Program-made: the position numbers and the translations under genes
NCBI GenBank assembly: GCA_050920955.1
Contig: JBPBQS010000246.1
Coordinates: forward strand, 1-12,862
Direction of reading: 5' to 3'
Source of the DNA: CAXSEF01 sp050920955
Lineage (GTDB): Bacteria > Pseudomonadota > Alphaproteobacteria > Acetobacterales > Acetobacteraceae
Length of the DNA stretch: 12,862 nt
The notes under the pieces: generated by a model
Seen by the model: the letters and a program-made list of their open reading frames with translations, nothing else
Databases searched by the model: none
What the model was told of the DNA's origin: nothing
Part shown: positions 12,653-12,862 of the stretch, piece after piece
Numbering within the stretch: position 1 is the first letter of the stretch
Layout: the number at the start of each line of letters is the position of its first letter

Positions 12653-12862
12653 TCAGCGGACGCCGAGCAGCTCCACGTCGAAGATCAGCGTGGCGTTCGG
12701 CGGGATGACGCCGCCCGCGCCGCGCGCCCCGTAGCCGTGCTCCGGCGGCAGCACCAGCCGGCGCCGCCCGCCGACGTGCATCGTCGCGACCCCGATGTCC
12801 CAGCCCGAGATCACCTCGCCCGCGCCCAGCGTGAACGTGAACGGCTGCCCGCGGTCGCGCGA
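12653..12862 (-). CDS. FKBP-type peptidyl-prolyl cis-trans isomerase (C-terminal part)
   Basis: The last 69 codons are in the window; the gene continues past the right edge on the minus strand. The frame reads QPFTFTLGAGEVISGWDIGV (6-25), then MHVGGRRRLVLPPEHGYGAR (28-47), then GGVIPPNATLIFDVELLGVR and a stop. These are the hallmark blocks of FKBP domains: the VI-x-GW-D motif lining the proline pocket, the R-R-x-x-x-P-x-x-x-G-Y-G segment and the IPPNATL-x-F-D-VELL ending. The enzyme speeds proline isomerisation during protein folding. Whether it has a signal peptide or an extra N-terminal domain cannot be seen. It converges on azoR across a 207-bp gap. Confidence 0.95.
   Translation of the reverse strand, partial: SRDRGQPFTFTLGAGEVISGWDIGVATMHVGGRRRLVLPPEHGYGARGAGGVIPPNATLIFDVELLGVR

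Overview
The window is very GC-rich DNA, with G or C at nearly every third codon position. Gene content and style suggest a chromosomal segment of an alphaproteobacterium, and the intergenic palindromes recall what I remember of Acetobacteraceae genomes; that family assignment is inference only. I see twelve protein genes: two cut by the window edges, ten complete. There are no RNA genes, transposases or CRISPR arrays, and no gap longer than about 300 bp.

Layout. At the left edge is the 3' end of a TonB-like gene (+), followed by a YraN/UPF0102 gene (+, GTG start) and a small four-helix membrane protein of unknown function (+). Next is a two-gene DNA-repair-like pair (+): a radical SAM protein with a C-terminal helix-hairpin-helix, then a DUF4130 domain fused to a UdgX-type uracil-DNA glycosylase that keeps the histidine used for covalent capture of uracil DNA. 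A four-gene minus-strand operon follows (transcribed from 8184 down to 4343): CgeB-like glycosyltransferase, sugar nucleotidyltransferase, TIGR04290-type methyltransferase, and a beta-xylosidase-like glycosidase whose TIM-barrel motifs appear in circularly permuted order. This set looks like a small pathway for building or trimming an unidentified glycan. Divergent from it is a copper-type P1B ATPase (+) with two near-duplicate metal-binding domains and a TTG start. Then come a UbiC/chorismate-lyase-like protein (+), an AzoR-type flavin reductase (+), and at the right edge the C-terminal part of an FKBP peptidyl-prolyl isomerase (-).

The feature that ties the window together is a family of composite palindromic repeats. 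Nine elements (thirteen half units) lie in most of the intergenic gaps. A half unit reads: GGAAGCAAGG-like edge, a variable GC-rich hairpin, a CCGC/TCCGC-type linker, then a CCAAAGGC...GCCTTTGG-type hairpin. Four elements are head-to-head pairs of half units around a short spacer; five are single units. Stems vary by compensatory changes, and several elements begin exactly at a stop codon. Two single units are translated as the first and last roughly 20 codons of the methyltransferase. The radical SAM/UdgX pair, the permuted glycosidase and these repeats are the parts most worth following up.
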